64,000 bases of DNA from Salminus brasiliensis (Eukaryota > Chordata > Actinopteri > Characiformes > Bryconidae): the NCBI RefSeq assembly GCF_030463535.1, contig NC_132900.1, positions 31,829,742 to 31,893,741 on the forward strand, read 5' to 3'. Of this stretch, positions 14,601 to 29,729 are shown in pieces. Made by a program: the position numbers and the translations under genes. The notes under the pieces are model-generated. The model was not told where the DNA came from. It saw only the letters and a list, made by a program, of their open reading frames with translations, and did not search any database. Each line of letters begins with the position of its first letter. Position 1 is the first letter of the stretch.

Positions 14601-17600
14601 CGCTGCCAAGCCAGAAGCAAACAGGTTTAGATGTGTGAGCCGACTTCTGCATTCAGGTAGAGGTGTGCATTCCTCCACAAGAGCTGGAGGACTGACAGAT
14701 GGACGCGTCAGGCAGTGCATGTGGAAACCTGCCTGATGGATGCTTGTGAACAGTTGAGTTTGACTGTCCGTCTGCTGTGTTTTGCAGAAAAGGCAGGTAA
14801 CTTGTCCAGAGTGGAGAACCCTCAGGGCTTTCTAGGCCTATAGAGAAGGAACAGGGACGTGTCTATGTCCAAGCTATTGGGATACAGCCCCAAAAATGAA
14901 TAGGATAGAAAGGATGCTGCTCTTCTTTGGCTTTTACTTTTATCCCATCCGTGCAGTGAACACACACACACATGCCAGTGAAACACACACAGTGATCAGT
15001 GAACACACATTCCCGGAGTGGTGGGCCGACATTGCTGCAGCGCCCGGGGAGCCAAGAGAGGGTGAAGGGTCTTACTCAAGGACCCAACAGTGGCAGCTTG
15101 CTGAGCCCGGGTATCGAACCCACAACCTTGTCCTCACATAAAGGCTGATAGTGTGAATAACTGTAATTGTAACTGTAATTAAAGCACTGTTACATGAGCT
15201 TATGTATTTTTTTGCTCTGGGGCTCCCCCTTCAGTCAGGAAGTGTAATTTGCACTTTGAGCCACCACTATAGGACACGCTTTACACATGCATTTCTGGAC
15301 AAGCTTAGAGATACAGAAGCGTCACTGAGAGGTAAAGAAGCGTGTGGACTGAGGCGGTAGAGTCATACTACAGTAATAATTAAATGAATTTTTGTCCTGC
15401 TCGCTTCTCCATAGTGCAGTTAGCAGCGCTCTGAGCCCGGAGTAGCAGAAATAGACATGCAACATAATGATGCTTTAACTACACATAAGAGACTGGGCTG
15501 TTTACAGTAGTTTTCTGTGGGAAAGCCACATTTAGCTCACTGTTTTGCACACAGAAAGCTCCGTTGGGTTTTATGGGCTTTGCGGCAGGGTTGTGTGCAG
15601 AGCGCTCAGCTGAACAAAGTTTAAATTAGCAGTCAAGTCAAATCGCCTCCGTTCCTTCATTTTGAGTTATGAGAAGATGAATTATAAAGCTTCTGTGACC
15701 GTGTATATACATGGCTCCTATCTTCTTTACTTTTTTGTATTTTTTAATAATTATTGCATATTAATTGTATTTAAAATAAAACTTTGATGGAAACAAAAGA
15801 ATTAAAATTGTCCAGATTTTCTCTGTGGTATCTCGGTAGATAGAAACAAGTGAGTTCTCCCATTGTTTCGGACTTCAGGGGCAGGACTGAAGACCTAATG
15901 TACACAATTGTTCAACATCGTAAGAAACCGACAGAGGAAATAAACCAATCGCAGTCTGATTTATTATGGGAGAACTTTTGTTAGAAAAATGGCACTTCTG
16001 GAAGTCCTAGATATGCCACAGCCTATGAAAACAGTCGTCGGCCACATCAGGATTCAGTCACAACAACAGCAGGGTAAATGCATGTTTCAGTCTGGTGCAC
16101 GTTTCAAATAAAACAATGATCTTTTAACCTTCAAAAGTCTGTGTTTAATCTAAGAAGGCCAAACAATGTTAGCTTTGCGCTTTAGCATTACCTTAGCACT
16201 AACATGCCATAGAAGTCTGACAGGTGGAAATTCAACATCGTCATAAAGCTCGGTTTTCACTTACTTTTCACAGAACTTTGCCATTTATAGTTAGAACTGA
16301 TGGCCTAGCTCTAGTAGAAATGGTTCAGCCTCTGACTGTCCATAAATAAACTGCTTCCCTACTAAGTAATCTCACAGTGTTTACACAGGTCTCACAGGTC
16401 TATTTATAACATTTCATTATATTTCCCAACATATGACCATTTCCCAGCCTTTATTATTAAAAATGCAGTTTTAGTTATCTTTTAAGACTGGAATATATGT
16501 AAACAAGCTCTGTTCTGATTGGCTGCTGACTGTTTTTAGAACAGAAAACAGCATAAACATTGTAAATAGAAAAAAATCTAAGAATAAAATACAATAAAAT
16601 GTAGGATATGGACCCTTTAAATAAACAAGCTAGCAGATTTCCACTAAACTCTAGGGAATTATTTAGGAAACCTTTGGCAAGGCTGACCACCAAGTGTGAA
16701 ACATTGCTGATAGGATTTGACTGCATTCAGCCAACATAGAAAAAGAGAATTAGTGAGGTCACGTACGGATATTGGATGATTAGTTGTTGAGTGGTTCTCC
16801 ATCATTCCTGAGAATGCAGTTACACTGCTCCACAGCCCAAAGCTGGAGGGCTTTATACCCCTCCTGGCATTGGGCATGGGCGCTGTTCTACTGAGAAAGC
16901 TTTTTTATGAAGATCTTACAAGCAACAGATGCACCGGAAAGTAGCTGATTAGAAGCGTGTCTCAATACTTTTGTCCATGTAGTGCAAGTAAAAGAAGACA
17001 AGTGATATTTTTACCATATAACTGTTGCACGGCTGTAATGTCGTCCCAGCTGAGCAGCAGATTGCGCCCAAGCTTCTTGTAGTAGGGCGACATAAGAGCG
17101 TGACGGACAGGGGAGTGCTCCAATCCCAGCGTGTGACCGATCTCGTGGGCGGTTACCAGGAAAAGGTTATGTCCTTTGTGGCCGTTGAGGGTCCAGCGCT
17201 CCGCCTTGTCAAAGTGAGCCTCGCCCCGGCATGGGAAGAAAGCATGTGCCAGGGCACCGCCTGGGAAATAAGAGCAGAGAAGACAGAGCTTTAAAGAGCC
17301 GGTGATTGTTCTAACTGTTCTTGATTACAACATACCAGACATTTCCTTCTGAAACGACTCAGCTGCGGGATGTTTTTCTTATTAATGAACCCCAGGTGAT
17401 GCACATGTGGAACTGAAACTGGGTTAACAGACCTCAGACTGTACTGTAGACTGTAGAAGGGAATACTGAGCTGTTTTATTTGACGAGGACACAGCTCTAA
17501 GGACTCACAAGACTCAAAAGCTGGAGGCTTGAAAATCATGACCCTATTAAGATAAGATAAGATAGTCCTTTATTAGTCCCGCAGTGGGGAAATTCACAAT

Positions 17601-20600
17601 TGGCACCATGCTGCCTAATGCCAGGCGTGGGCTAGTAGAGGGGTATAAAGCCCCCCAGCATTGAGGAGCTGTGGAGCAGTGGAGGAACTGTGTTCTCTGG
17701 AATGATGATGGTGGAGCTTCATCCAGTACTTTTGGGATGAGGTGGGGTAAATAAATGCTTAAATGACGAATGTAGGCCCAGCCTCCCTATGATCAAATGT
17801 ATGATTATGACCACTGGGTGGATCGTATTCTAGAATTAAAGGCCTAAATATGTGAATTTTACAGTATGGATACGGTAGCCAATACAAACCAGTGGTATTC
17901 AGATTAGATGGGGGGTCACTCGTACCTGGACCATCAAATGCATTGCTTGTTCCATCGTTGTGTTCTCCCTCGTAGAAGGCCAGTCGGATGTCTGTTGGAC
18001 CCTCGCTGACCTCCTGGAAGACCAGTCCGGACACATTGCTCCAAAGCTGGAAGGCTGTCTGCACAGCCAGCCGTACGGGACCCGGCGAGAGGTGCCGTGG
18101 CCAGTTCATGATGCGGTAAGTCAGGTGACGCTTGTACCACTTCTCTCCTACAAAACAATGGACACAGGAAAACTAGACCAGACCTTTACTTTACTATATT
18201 ATCATATAAAAATTCAAAGCAAATGTAACCTTTTTATTTAACCCTTAACTATTTATTTGACCTTCTGCAGTGGTGGCTCAGTGGTTATAGTACTGGTTTA
18301 TTGATGATATGCTTGTGGGCTCGAATACCCGGGTTCACTAAACTGCCACTTAACCCTCTCTGTTTCCTGGGCACCGCTGCGATGGATGCCCACCACTCCG
18401 GGCACGTTCGCTCACTAGTGTGTATGAGTGTGTTCACTGCACGGATGGGTTAAACGCAGAGGCCAAATTCCATCAACACAAATGATCAAAAACGACCCAA
18501 AGACAATCTACATTATATGGACAAAAGTATTGGGACACCTGTTAATTACTTGTTTCTTTAGAGATCAATGATATTAAAATAGAGTTGATCCTGCTTCTGT
18601 TGGAGTAACTGTCTCTACTGTCCAGAGAAGAAGACTTTCCACTAGATTTTGAAGGGGCATTGTTGTGTGGATTTGATTGCATTCAGTGACGAAAGCATTA
18701 GTGAGGTCAGGACGTTGGATGATCACCACCTCACCTCATCATCCTCAACTCATCCCAAAAGTACTGGATGGAGCTCCACAACCATCATTTCAGAGAACAC
18801 AGTTCTTCCACTGCTCCACAGCTCCTCAATGCTGGGGGGCTTTATAACCCTCTAGCCCACGCCTGGTATTAGGCAGCATGGAGCCAATAGGGTCATGATG
18901 TTGATCTGCTCCAGAGAGTCCTATTCTATTGGCAGTACTTCTCTACAGGGACTAGACAAGCTGTGTGTGTGCATTTGCACATCTGTGTCAGCAATGGGTG
19001 CATTCATTAGAAGAGGTGTCCACAAATATTTGGACATATAGTATTAGGTCATAAAGTTGCGTCATATGGCCAGTGTGTTTGGTCAAGCGTGGTACTTGAG
19101 CGTCTCTCTCCTGGGCTCCTTTGACTCGTAGGCCATGCCACAGTCCACTCTCAGCTGTGTAAACCAAGACGAGCTGCTCACAGAGGATCTGTAAACAATT
19201 TGCTCAACATGTGCACGAGCTCTCGTGACTGGAAACATAATTACATGCTTCCCAAACATCAAAATGACACACTTGTCTATGAGGTATGGCCTCCTTAGTT
19301 CTTCATGAAACGGACTCATGGCCCTGGATCATTTACTTTGCTTACTTGACTACATAACTGCAAATAAACAGCCTTTATTTGGGGGGGGGGGGGTGACAAC
19401 AGCCTGTCAAGAACACTGTGCATGTAAGAAGGGGCAGAAAGAACAGACCCAGAATTAGGTGCACAATATGTCCAAAAGTATCCAGACACCCCTTTCTTAT
19501 TAGTTAATTCAGCTGTATGTACTGCCACTGTGCTTCACTGCATGATCCCACATCATTTCTAGCCCCTGAGCTCCCCCTACAGTCAAAACGTCAAAAGGCT
19601 GTACACATGCATTTCTGGACAAGCTGAGAGCTCCAGAAGCGTCACTGAAAGGTAGAGCAGCATGTGGACTGAGGGGGTAGAGTAATACTACAGGATTGGA
19701 CACTAATATGACTCTATAGGTTACGCAGCGTCACGCTCACAGTTCTGGAGAGCGCCGTCCTGCTCGCTTCACCAGAGCTCCATAGTGCAGTTAGCAGCGC
19801 TCCGAGCCCGGAGTAGCAACGCTAGAGACGCTGTCCTCCCTGATACAGTCAGTGGAGCAGCACCGTGATCCTGAAGCTGCTGAGTTAAGGTGGAAATGCA
19901 CTGGACTGTGGAGCACTGGAGCTGCTTTCTCTGGTATAATGAAGCTCTATTCGACACCTCTGGAATACGTTACGTGGTGTTTGTCAACATCCAGTGTAAA
20001 GTGTTCTCTTCCCAGAAGAGTAGAGCTGTTATTGCAGAAACTTTCTGTGAACACCCTTCATTTCAGAAGATACCAGAAGATACGCCATAAAAGTAGGTGT
20101 CTACCAATGCTTGGATATATAGGGAGGGTGAGGGCAGAGGGGGGGGTGTGGTGCCAGTGCAACCACCGCACAAAAGAGACTGTGTTAAAGTCATATTTAA
20201 ATTTTAAAGGGTGTCCCACCCACAAGAAACGCCCTTTCTCTCATTACAGGGTGTAGCTGCTGGGAGACACAGCAGGACAATACATGTCAAACCAAGTTAA
20301 TAATTAAAAGGACAGACGAGAGTCCTGAAGGAATGCAGACGGGCACAGAGACGACTGCGCCAGTGTGAGCGATGAAGTATCATTCAATACCTTTGGGGAG
20401 AGTTTGTGATCCAGAAATTCTGGGGGGCTTTATACCCCTCTACTAGCCCACGCCTGGCATTAGGCAGCATGAAGCCAATAGCTATTGATCTGCTCCACAG
20501 AGTCCTATTCTATTGGCAGTACTTCTTCTCTCGTTAGGGTTAGGGTTAGTTCGAATCCCGAGCCATGCTGCTTTGCCACCAGCAGCCGGAGTTTGAGAGA

Positions 20601-22391
20601 GTACAATTGGCCGTGGTCTCTCCGGGTGGGTCGATGGTGCTCCCTTCCCTCGTTGCTCTTAAAGAGACGCACAGGCGTCTGTTAGCTGGTGTGGTAGAGC
20701 TGGGCCCGGCGATGCCGCATCAGTGGAAGATGGCACATGTATCGGAGGAGTCTTTACTCTTTATTTGGGAGCATTGCTAGTGCCAGAGTGAACTACAAAC
20801 GGGTGGGTTAGTTGGCAGAACCAAACTGGGAGAAAATAGAAAAGATTTGACAGAAGTAAATAAATAAATTAAATAAATAAATTAATTAATTAAAAAATAT
20901 GATTTAAAAAATTGTAAGTCATGAGTCAGTGGAGTATAATAAGAGGGATCTGTAAAAAAATGTTTTGTCATTTCATTATTTTTTCAGGAAATTATAATCA
21001 TTACACAGATTATTTCTATCACAAAAACAAATAAAGATTTGATGCAAAAAAAGATTTGATGCAAACATTTCTTACACATTTTCAATTTCCACAAGCCGGT
21101 GGAAACAACACTAGAGTGCACATTCAACTTGTGCACAGTGAAGTGAAGAGCTCAGGACTACAGGAGGGAGGTCCTGAGATAAAGCTATGAGGGAAGTGCA
21201 GATATGGAACAGGGTCCCCGAGGATACTAGGCCATAAACCAAGAGCGGGCCATAACCCAAGGGCGATAGGAGTGTAGGGGGTGTGCAAAGCCTAGAGCCA
21301 GCTGTAGATGATGAGGCCACAGGAATGTTCTCAGTGATGACATCCTCTAAAACTGCATCTAAACATGGCTCCTGCTGGGAGCGGAAGCAGGTTTCTGTAC
21401 ACTGGGATTGTGGAGTGGTGTGTACATGTCTATATTCTCTCACGGTTACAATCGTTATCTAGTCAGGGCTCACTCTCTCTGTAGAACACCATTTTCAGGA
21501 CTTCTCCATTTGACAACATACATACACACAGTAAGCGTATTAAAGGCCTCAGTGTCAGCTGCTTTTACACACATGGGCACTATACGCACTTTTTACTACA
21601 AGATGCTAATCTCTTTGTATTTTCTTATTTTCCAAAGCAAAAAAAGCCTCTAGATAAAAAAGGTCTCTAAATTTCTAGGATATGTTGAAACCCCAAACTA
21701 GAATTCTAACAATCTGTGATCTAATCTTATACCTCACCTCACATGTACAATCAACCAACACCTCTTTCTGAACCACTTCAGGAGGCGTTCTGAGATCATT
21801 TAAGTGTGAACACATCTGTCCAAGACTAACTCGACAACCAAAAGTCCTCCCACTCCAAACAAATACTCCTCCCAGTACAACCACCACTCCTCCTACTATA
21901 ACCACAACTACTCCTAGTACAACGGAACTCCTTCCACTACAACCAAAACCCCTCCCACTACAACCGAAACCCCTCCCACAACAACCAGATCCCCTTCCAG
22001 TACAACCAAAACCCCTCCCACAACAACCAGAACCCCTCCCATTACAACCAAAACTACTGGTTAACACACCCACTGGTTAACACACCCACTGGTTAACACA
22101 CCCACTGGGTTTTTCTGAAACAGAACTCTAAAGAACCCTTTTTGTTCCCTTTCAGAGCGTTTTCCAGGACCGGGGTGTGGGGCCGCTGCTCTATGCTCAT
22201 GCATTTCAACATTTATAAAACATAAGGAGTGTGTGAATGCACCCCTGGTGCAACCGACATCAGCCCAAAGTGTCAAACAGATGCTGTGGTAACAGACCGG
22301 AGCCGTTTCCAAGCCAAGCGAGGTGATTCTCGGGGCAGTTTGGCAGCAATCTAACCGCAGCACTTAACACCAACCCCTCAGGGAACACAGA

Positions 22392-22471
<80 letters not shown>

Positions 22472-22484
22472 GAGAGACAGAGAG

Positions 22485-22531
<47 letters not shown>

Positions 22532-22549
22532 GAGAGACAGAGAGACACA

Positions 22550-22591
<42 letters not shown>

Positions 22592-22609
22592 GAGAGACAG
22601 AGAGACACA

Positions 22610-22675
<66 letters not shown>

Positions 22676-22687
22676 GAGACAGACACA

Positions 22688-22739
<52 letters not shown>

Positions 22740-25700
22740 ATGTTGAATCTGAAAACATTCCATGACTTCCTTCATGGAAGCAATTACAGTTGCAAAAGTG
22801 CTTGTAATGATGGTTCCTAGTGTGCAGCTCAGCAGCGAGAGCCTCTATGGCAATCAAAACTTCGGCTCCGAAGCAAGAAGTAACACACAGTCTGACTGTA
22901 TAGCATCCGCTGAGTCCGACATCTCATGCTTTAATCACTGCAGCTTGTAAATAATAATTCCTATTCATATAACAATACACTACATGTCCAAATGTCTGTG
23001 GACACCCCTTCTAATGAATGCATTCAGCTACTTTAAGTTGCATAAAAATCTCTATCTCTGGAATGATGGTGGTGGAGCTCCATCCAGTACTTTCGGGATG
23101 AATTGGGGATAAGGTGGGTGGTGTTCGTCCAGCATCCTGACCTCACTAAGGCTATTGCAACTGAATGCAATCAAATCCTCACAGCAATCCTGCCTCCACA
23201 ATCTAGTAGAAAGCCTAGAGGCAAGTTCTCCAACAAAAGCAGGATAAACTCTTTTTAATACCCTTCAGACTTTAAAAAACAATAGATAAGCAGGTGTCCC
23301 AATACTTTTGTCCATACTGTGTATACACATAAAAATCCTCAAAACGAGTCCAAACAAGCAGCAGCCAGTAGCAGAACATCCAAACCGGACCTTCTCCACT
23401 TTAACCTCATAATTCAAACAGTGCAGAACCAAAACAACAGGAACTGTGTCCAGTTACTTACGGACTGCACTGCATCCTCAAACCTCCTTACAAACGGCAA
23501 GCATACCACACCACACAATCGCACACTCACAGAACAAGCACTGCCTTCTCTGTTTATCCTGGACAAGGACGATGGAATGCTGGCTGTAAATATGAACAGG
23601 ACCCGCGGTCAAATTCCCAAAACACGTGAGAAATTCTTCAAGCTTAATAAAGGTGAGCTGGAGCTCCTGCATGTCGGATCTCCAGTACGCAGGAGAAACT
23701 GGACTGAAGTGAATCTATGGGTTGTATATGAAGACTTCCCTCAAGTAAAAGTAAAAAAATGGAGCAAAGAAAACTACGTAAAGTCAGTCCAACTTAAACT
23801 GATAGAGAGTATTTTTTTAGTTAGTTTAGTCTAAAGTTCTCCTAACTCACATTTCTGCACCTCGGTTTGATCAACAATCCGTACTGAACCTCAAAATCCT
23901 TATTAAATGAGCTGCAGCTGAAACTGATTAAATATTGCGGAGGATGTTTAGTCTGTAGCCCCTCCCCCTTTAATTTGTTCACTGTGTATTCCCAGCTGCA
24001 GGTTAGAGCGCCCCCTATAACATGGAGGGAGGCCTTTCTATTCTCAGACTCCTGACTCCTTTACTCCTGAGCTGTGAAGCCGTGTACATTTCTGGGTCTG
24101 AGAAAGAAGGGCAGGTAGATTTACTCAGGACTGTGCTTTTATGTAGTGGAATTTCACAGCTCTAGACCGGCCCTACGGTCTAACTGCTGCTCATCAAGTG
24201 TGAGGAGTCATCAGTTCAAATCCCAGCAAGGCCTCAGAGCTCCACTGTCAAAAAATATATGGAACATGCTAACGTTTACACTCTACAGGCTGTACTGACT
24301 CCCTCAGGGGGCGCCATACAACACTAGGTGGAACAGACCATAAGCTGCAGGATTGCCTTTTCAAAATAAATAAAAATAAGTAGCTGGGTGCTTTTGAGGG
24401 TTTTTCACGTTATACAGAATGCATGCCAAATCATAAGGTCCATACTGCAGTGTGAAGGCTCCTTCATACTCCCTTTACATGATAAATGAATGAAAATACA
24501 TCCACTAGGGGGCAGTTTAGAGTCAAAAGTGTCATTGAAAAAAAAGTAACGTAGTTCCTGTCCAATGTCCTTCCAGCTGTTTTGTTAGCAACGTTTCGTC
24601 CCTGTGACCCGGCGATGTAACGTCATACAGATGTTTATGATTTCGAACTATCAGCTGTCGTATTTTCGCCGTGGTCGTGTTTAGCTTTTTCCAAACTGCT
24701 GGCTACGCTGTCCCTGCGCTTTTCAGTGGTACTGCTCTGTTCCACCCATATACGTATTTACCTTTGAGCATGAATGAGCCTTAAACCAAGCTGTGATTTA
24801 TGAGTACCAGGATTTAGTGTCTTAGAGTGCAATAGTTATGGACACAGTATTAGAGGTCCCCTTTAAGAAAGCACAGCCTGCACACGCCAAAGAAAGCTGG
24901 TTTGTTTAGCAGTAAGAACAGATGGTTGGCATCAGGTACCGACACGAATATGAACAAACCCAAGCTGCTGCTGCTGCATTCCTGGTGAATTACAAATCGC
25001 AAGAGTGACGAGGGGAGAATTTACAGTTTTTATACATATTATTTATACACAGTATGTAATCTGACTCCCTAATAAGCATCCAATAACAGCCAAGGGAAAA
25101 ATCTTTTTTCCCCCTGTGGGAATAACGCAAACTCCCAAATGACAACACATCCTCAGAGGTCTATGGCAGCCTGCAGAGTGAAAGCAGTGTGCAGATTGAA
25201 TTCCAGACACAGGGCGTCCCGAGAAGCAATCTTTTATGAGCTCTACTTCAGTGTAGGACTTTCAGCAAAGTGCAGGCGGGCGGTGGGACAGTGTCAGCTG
25301 TATAAAGTGTGTGTGTGTGAGTGTTTATGTGTGTGTGTGTGTGTGTGTGAGTGTGCATGTTTTGGGCCCTGCAGGTACGGGAGCGTGTCTTCTTTGTTGA
25401 CCATCTGAGCATGGGTAGTAATTACTCCTCCCCATGATGTTAGTCATCAGCTTTTACAATGGGACACACCCGGCCCTTGTTTCAGAGCATCTCCTTTGGA
25501 CTTCATTAACCTGGAGCGAGGGATGAAGGGCGAGCTGCGTCTGGATGACTGGATGTTAGGTTGGGTTTGAGTGAGAATAATATATATATGATACATATAG
25601 AAATACAAAAGGATATGATATGAACGAATATGATGCAATTGTTTAAAGTATTGAGCAGAAGGTTAATTAATAGCTCAGTTTTAGGGCTCTGTGGAACTCC

Positions 25701-28700
25701 CTCAGTTTCCTCATGTTGCTGGAGGTCCTGACTGAAAAACATCTTGGCTCCACAAACTCAGTGGCAGAACTGAAGGTACAGTATTTTAGTTATCAGAGGA
25801 AAACATGCTGACCTGGTCGAGTGTAGCGCTTCTTGCGTAGGTGCTGCCGCCTCTGGCCTGTGAAAACGGAGCCGACCCTCTGTGCCCAGGCTTCGTGACT
25901 ACCCCTGTCCTTCACCCCGCAGCGCGGCGAGGCCATCTTCACCAGGGTGGCACTGTCCAGCTGGCCAGTGACAGGAAGGTGGGACAGCCACTGAAACTCC
26001 CTGCAAAAACCAACAGAACCTCCATGCACCTGCATCCACTGGGTTATTTAAATGACTTATTATTTATAGTGACTTATTAAAACTGCTGTATAACATGTAT
26101 AATATAAATATACGTTTATATAGACCAGTGTTAACAACATTCTTCTGACAATATGTAATATACAAGACAAAGCTAGTGGAGATATAGTGCAATTCAACAA
26201 GTAGAATAAGTACTAACAGTTAAGCTATTGGCCAAAAGCCCAACAATACATATAATGAATATAAATAAAATGCCATTCTGGTTCGAGATGTAAAATATAT
26301 CCAAACCGGCATCAGAACAGACACCCAAACCACAAACTCCATTCCCAGTAGAGAAACCATACACTGGTTACCACATCCCAGATAACACGCCCATGTGGGG
26401 TCTGTATGGGGAGCCCAACTGGGAACCAGGATGTTTTGTCCCTGGGTTTCACATTGGCTCCACATATGGATACTCACCAGGGTCAGTGATGGGAACAGGA
26501 GGGGTTCAGCATGGGTCCCATTTGGGTCCCATTATATTCCATACAGGGGCTGGTTGGGACCCATCTGAGATTAAGATATGCTGTAATGATGGGGGCCTGC
26601 TCACCTGGAAGTGACCTATCCCTCGTTGCACCCGTTGGCTGGGATACTGGTACAGAATTATTTTGGTCAGTGTTCTGGGTTATCAGAGTTTTTGAATCGG
26701 CAGTGGGGCGGACTGACTTTGGGGTTTAACAGATACTAAAATAGACCGAATGAATCAGGAACATTAGATAATAATGAACCAGGACAGCAATAATAACCTA
26801 ATGAACAGCTCCTGACGGCCTGAACATTTACAAGATGGATGATAATTAATAACGTGTAATCAGTTTGGAGAGTGTAAAACCACGCCTGTACGCTGAAACC
26901 CTCCTGGGTACGCCGAAATCTGCACCACTTTAACGTCCTACTCCATCTAATCTCCTGCGAATGCAGCAACTTGGGAAAGACCACAGGGTTTCACAACAGG
27001 GTAAATGGAGGTCTTTCCTCTGCAGAGGCAGGGTATGAACTGCTCGACTCTGCCTAATCGCACAAGTTTCAGCGTAAATAATTGTCATTAGATTACAGCT
27101 GTGTGGGCCAGCGTAAACGCTCACAGGCCTAATTCAGTGATTAGTGTAAAATGGAGAGAGAACATGATACGTACCGTATTCCCAGCCTGTCAAAAGTTTA
27201 GGGACTTCAGGATATGGCATTTTTATTGTGCTCAGTTTCCTCCATTATTGTGTGAGTATTAATAATCCAGATCCACAGTTTAGATCAGACGAGCTGCTGA
27301 TTAATCTGATCAGTAAATTCTCTTTATTTTCAGTCTCAGTTTCTATAATCAGACATTCTGGACTGACTGATTTAGTTTAGTCGAGACTTTTCTGAATATG
27401 AATAATGTTTTATAGTGTTTAATATCTGATAATCCAGTCTGAACTTATTAGTATTTTATATAAACTGAGGGGATGATGGTGTTACCTGACGGCTGACTTG
27501 ACTTCAGTTACACTGTGCATGTGATCCTCTTCATGAAGGTATCCATACCTCTCGAGAAATCCCTGCACAGAAACAGACAATACTCTCAGCTTCCCCACAG
27601 AATCTCCCCTCATTTACTCCAAGACATCTGAGCAAGACTTATAATTAATAAAATATATATAAGCACCTCTATAAGCATCAATAAGCCAATGAGTCACTGA
27701 CTGTCCTTCCTTAGAACACTTCCTTAGTAGGTACTGACCACTGCATACCAGGAACCCTGTACAGGACCTGCTGCTGATGTTCTGGAGATGTTCTGACTCA
27801 GTCATTGTCTAGAGCATCACAGTTTGGTTCTTGTCAAAGTGTCTCAGATTCTTACACTTGTCCATTTTTCACCTTCATCACCTTCAAGAACTGACTGTTC
27901 TTCACTCGCTGCCTAATATGTAGATCCACCCCTCGGCAGACAGCAGCCACTGGACCAGATCATCAGGATTCATCACTTCAGCTGTCAGTGGTTTTAATGT
28001 TATGGTTGATCGGTGCATGATGTTTGTGTGGTTTCTTGTTGGGCTTGGGACCAGAAGGTCGCTGGTTTGCTCCCCAGGATCAGCATCAACAGCTGAGGTG
28101 CCCTCGAGGAAGGCACTTAACCCCACATTGCTCCCTGGGTGCTGCGGTAGCTGCCCACCGCTCTGGGTGTGTGTTCATCCCCAACTCATCCCAAAAGTAC
28201 TGGATGGAGCTCCACCACCATCATTCCAGAGAACACAGTTCCTCCACTGCTCCACAGCTCCTCAATGCTGGGGGGCTTTATACCCCTCTACTAGCCCACG
28301 CCTGGCATTAGGCAGCATGGAGCCAATAGAGAGTCCTATTCTATTGGCAGTACTTCTTCTCTACATGGAGCCTAACAGGGTGGTTAAATCATGCCCAGCC
28401 TGCTCCACAGGGGAAATCCAGCAGCCCCCTATCCCATCCCACCCCACCAAGCGCTCTCAACCTGTAATATGTGTACAACAACAGCATGTCTCCTATATGA
28501 CTCTGCTTATTTTATGAGATATTCAGCATTTTCCATTCCCGCCTCAAAGACAAGTCCTTTCATGCGATTTCCATGTAGCCCTTGGTGACAACAGTGCAGG
28601 CTCCTACAGACCACCCAAACCTGCCTAATAAAAGGAGATAAGAGCAGATGTTGCTCCTGGCCATGGCTTCTCCACCTGCAATTTCATTTAAAGTATTGTT

Positions 28701-29692
28701 GTTAGGGATGAAACGGTTTCCCGGGAGGAGATCACGGCTCAATCTGTGTCCTCAGATCTGTTCTTTAATCCCAATTAAATCTGGGTTGGTCAGGAGCGTG
28801 TGCGCGATGCCGCCGCTGAGGTGTAAAAGTCTGCAGGGTGGTTTGGTGTGAAGTGGTGGATCGTAGAGGACCTCAGCAGCTCACACTGCTTTACGGCCGT
28901 GGTCATCTTTACAATGCAAATACAGCCATTTTATTAACTTTGCAAATGATGGTTTAAATGATGTGCTTTTATAATCAAATCAAATCAAATCAGGTTTCTT
29001 TGTCACATGACGTTACACAGGTGTAAAGGTGAGTGAAAATCCCTCACGGCAGTAAAAACACAGAAATACACAAAATAAGAAATACAGAATATTTACACTA
29101 CACACACTACACACACACTATACACACACTATACACACACACTACACTATACACACACTATACACTATACACACTATACACACACTACACACACACTACA
29201 CACACACTATCCATACACTACACCCACTATACACACACTACACACACTATACACATTTTAATCTGTGAAATGTTGACACTATTTATATATATATATATAT
29301 ATGCATATAAAATGAGTAAAGTTAGAAGATTTTCAAACACAAACAAAAACTTTAAAAAAGATAAAAGATCACACGTCTAGAAAATGTAGAGAAAATCTTC
29401 ATTTCAGTCATTATTTAAAGACGTAATTTTAAAATCTGTAATATCTGTAGAGGTAAAGAGACTTTACACTTTTTCTCAAATTTACTGAAATATTTTGTCT
29501 CTACTTTACAGGAATGGGTCATGCATAGTTCTCTGTTTTCAACAGACTAAAATATGCCTAATAATAATAATAATAATAATAACAGAAAAAGAAGAAATTA
29601 TAGTAGTAATATCAATGACCGCTTTAAATGTTCTGTTATTTGACCATCATTATTATTTGTTCTTCTGGCCAATTATAAAAATAAATAATAAC

Positions 29693-29729
<37 letters not shown>

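Noticed and set aside
15850..15980. GTTCTCCCAT and ATGGGAGAAC as terminal repeats of an element
   Set aside because: The arms are only 10 bp, no target duplication is seen and no second copy was found in the window.
20535..20552. TTAGGG units resembling an interstitial telomere
   Set aside because: Only two to three units, and they sit at the head of a SINE-like element.
21675..22073. Gly/Cys-rich minus-strand frame
   Set aside because: It is generated by the ACAACCAAAACCCC minisatellite.
22260..22857. Long minus-strand Leu/Ser frames
   Set aside because: They are translations of the GA microsatellite in several frames.
28002..28517. 171-codon plus-strand frame
   Set aside because: It crosses a SINE fragment and a MITE fragment and has no protein-like pattern.
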